64,000 bases of DNA. Origin: Sphingobacterium arenae (GTDB lineage Bacteria > Bacteroidota > Bacteroidia > Sphingobacteriales > Sphingobacteriaceae). The stretch lies in contig NZ_JACNYK010000001.1 in assembly GCF_014692505.1 (NCBI RefSeq), forward strand, positions 1,063,922-1,127,921, written 5' to 3'. The notes below the pieces were generated by a model. The model saw only the letters and a program-made list of their open reading frames with translations. It was not told the DNA's origin and searched no databases. The translations under genes were made by a program, and so were the position numbers. Of the stretch, positions 63,470-64,000 are shown piece after piece (position 1 is the stretch's first letter; each line of letters starts with the position of its first letter).

Positions 63470-64000
63470 TTACTCCTCCACACCTTCCACGGCATTCCGA
63501 TAAAACAGAGTATAAGGATCCGATGGGTAGACTGTGCTTTCGGGCGAATGCTTAAATGGAATATTGGGATTAAAAATTTCTTCCAATGTGGCTCGAAGAA
63601 AAGTCGCGAAATCTTCTTTAACGGTATGCAATGTTTCTCCCTCCAATGTTGTATTGCCTTTGCAGAATAATGTTCCCTCGTCGCGCATCCGGCGGGCAAC
63701 GTATAGATGAGGTTCTAATTGCTTACGACCTGTTACTTGTTCAAATACATAGGTGTAAAACAAGGTCTGTACCAACGCTTTGTTTTCCGTATGAGATGCA
63801 AACACTTTTTCTAGGTTTTTAAATTCGACACTATCACTTCCCGTTTTGTAATCTACAATACGCGTTCTCACCTGGTTTTCATGATCAATCACTTCATCTA
63901 TCCTGTCAATAATACCAAACAAGCGGACCGTTTCTTCTTTCCCGTTGATGATTATCGGAAAGTCAAACGTGTAGTCTTCCGTGTTTTCCAATTCGATGAT
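63470..64000 (-). CDS. PD-(D/E)XK nuclease, C-terminal part (5' truncated by window end)
   Basis: The frame is open to base 64000, so the gene begins beyond the window; an internal TTG at 63991 is not a real start. The visible 176 residues carry GIIDRIDEV and RIVDYKTGSD, the metal-binding Asp and D-x-K of the PD-(D/E)XK fold, followed by QTLFYTYVF, the QxxxY motif of RecB-family nucleases. It is probably the C-terminal nuclease domain of an AddB-like or other helicase-linked exonuclease used in double-strand break repair. The stop lies directly after the GT51 stop, tail to tail. Confidence 0.85.
   Translation of the reverse strand: MIELENTEDYTFDFPIIINGKEETVRLFGIIDRIDEVIDHENQVRTRIVDYKTGSDSVEFKNLEKVFASHTENKALVQTLFYTYVFEQVTGRKQLEPHLYVARRMRDEGTLFCKGNTTLEGETLHTVKEDFATFLRATLEEIFNPNIPFKHSPESTVYPSDPYTLFYRNAVEGVEE

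Noticed and set aside
1..64000. tRNA, rRNA, riboswitch or prophage genes
   Set aside because: No cloverleaf, ribosomal RNA, known riboswitch core, integrase, transposase or phage structural gene could be recognised in the window.

Overview
The window comes from a Bacteroidota genome, most likely family Sphingobacteriaceae (Sphingobacterium, Parapedobacter, Olivibacter or a relative). The family assignment is inferred from gene content. There are six SusC/SusD outer-membrane import pairs in 64 kb, FecI/FecR pairs next to SusC proteins that carry an STN domain, many lipoproteins with acidic residues after the lipidated cysteine, A+T-rich leaders that mostly lack a Shine-Dalgarno sequence, and TTG-N19-TAnnTTTG-type promoters. 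No rRNA, tRNA, CRISPR array or intact insertion sequence was seen.

Region 1 (1-18175) looks like a pectin or rhamnogalacturonan locus, all on the + strand. It holds the 3' end of a probable exo-rhamnogalacturonan lyase, a four-domain fasciclin (FAS1) lipoprotein, SusC/SusD, two more FAS1 lipoproteins, a second SusC/SusD, a PL9-type pectate/rhamnogalacturonan lyase with all of its Ca2+ and catalytic residues, and a small Ig-like lipoprotein. FAS1 lipoproteins interleaved with SusCD pairs are its most distinctive trait.

Region 2 (18324-25300) is an ECF sigma factor, FecR anti-sigma, STN-SusC and SusD, with no enzyme; a strong terminator hairpin closes it. Region 3 (25511-35653) repeats that regulatory layout. 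It then adds a zinc metallohydrolase lipoprotein (HEFAH), a DUF4302 lipoprotein and two tiny A+T-rich genes, one a lipoprotein and one a membrane protein.

Region 4 (35654-36433) is a gene-poor island with degenerate palindromic repeats and an array of ATGTCAC motifs in alternating orientation, between two outward-facing short ORFs. It separates the import loci from a housekeeping pair, glk and mrp, which converge and overlap at their stop codons.

Region 5 (38666-48548) looks like a beta-1,3-glucan (laminarin-type) locus: a membrane-spanning Y_Y_Y/LuxR regulator, SusC, SusD, and a secreted fusion of a clan GH-A barrel with a GH16 catalytic domain, closed by a terminator. Region 6 (48751-61317) appears to handle an N-acetylhexosamine glycan: SusC, SusD-like, a two-domain esterase-like hydrolase, a Tat-exported GH109-like enzyme, NagB, a FucP/NagP-type sugar transporter, NagA and a facing LacI-family regulator. 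A candidate LacI-type operator lies just before nagB.

The right end holds a peptidoglycan glycosyltransferase with an AsmA-like N-terminal region and the C-terminal part of a PD-(D/E)XK nuclease. The window therefore shows three kinds of regulation for import loci: sigma/anti-sigma signalling through STN, a one-component periplasmic sensor, and a cytoplasmic LacI repressor.
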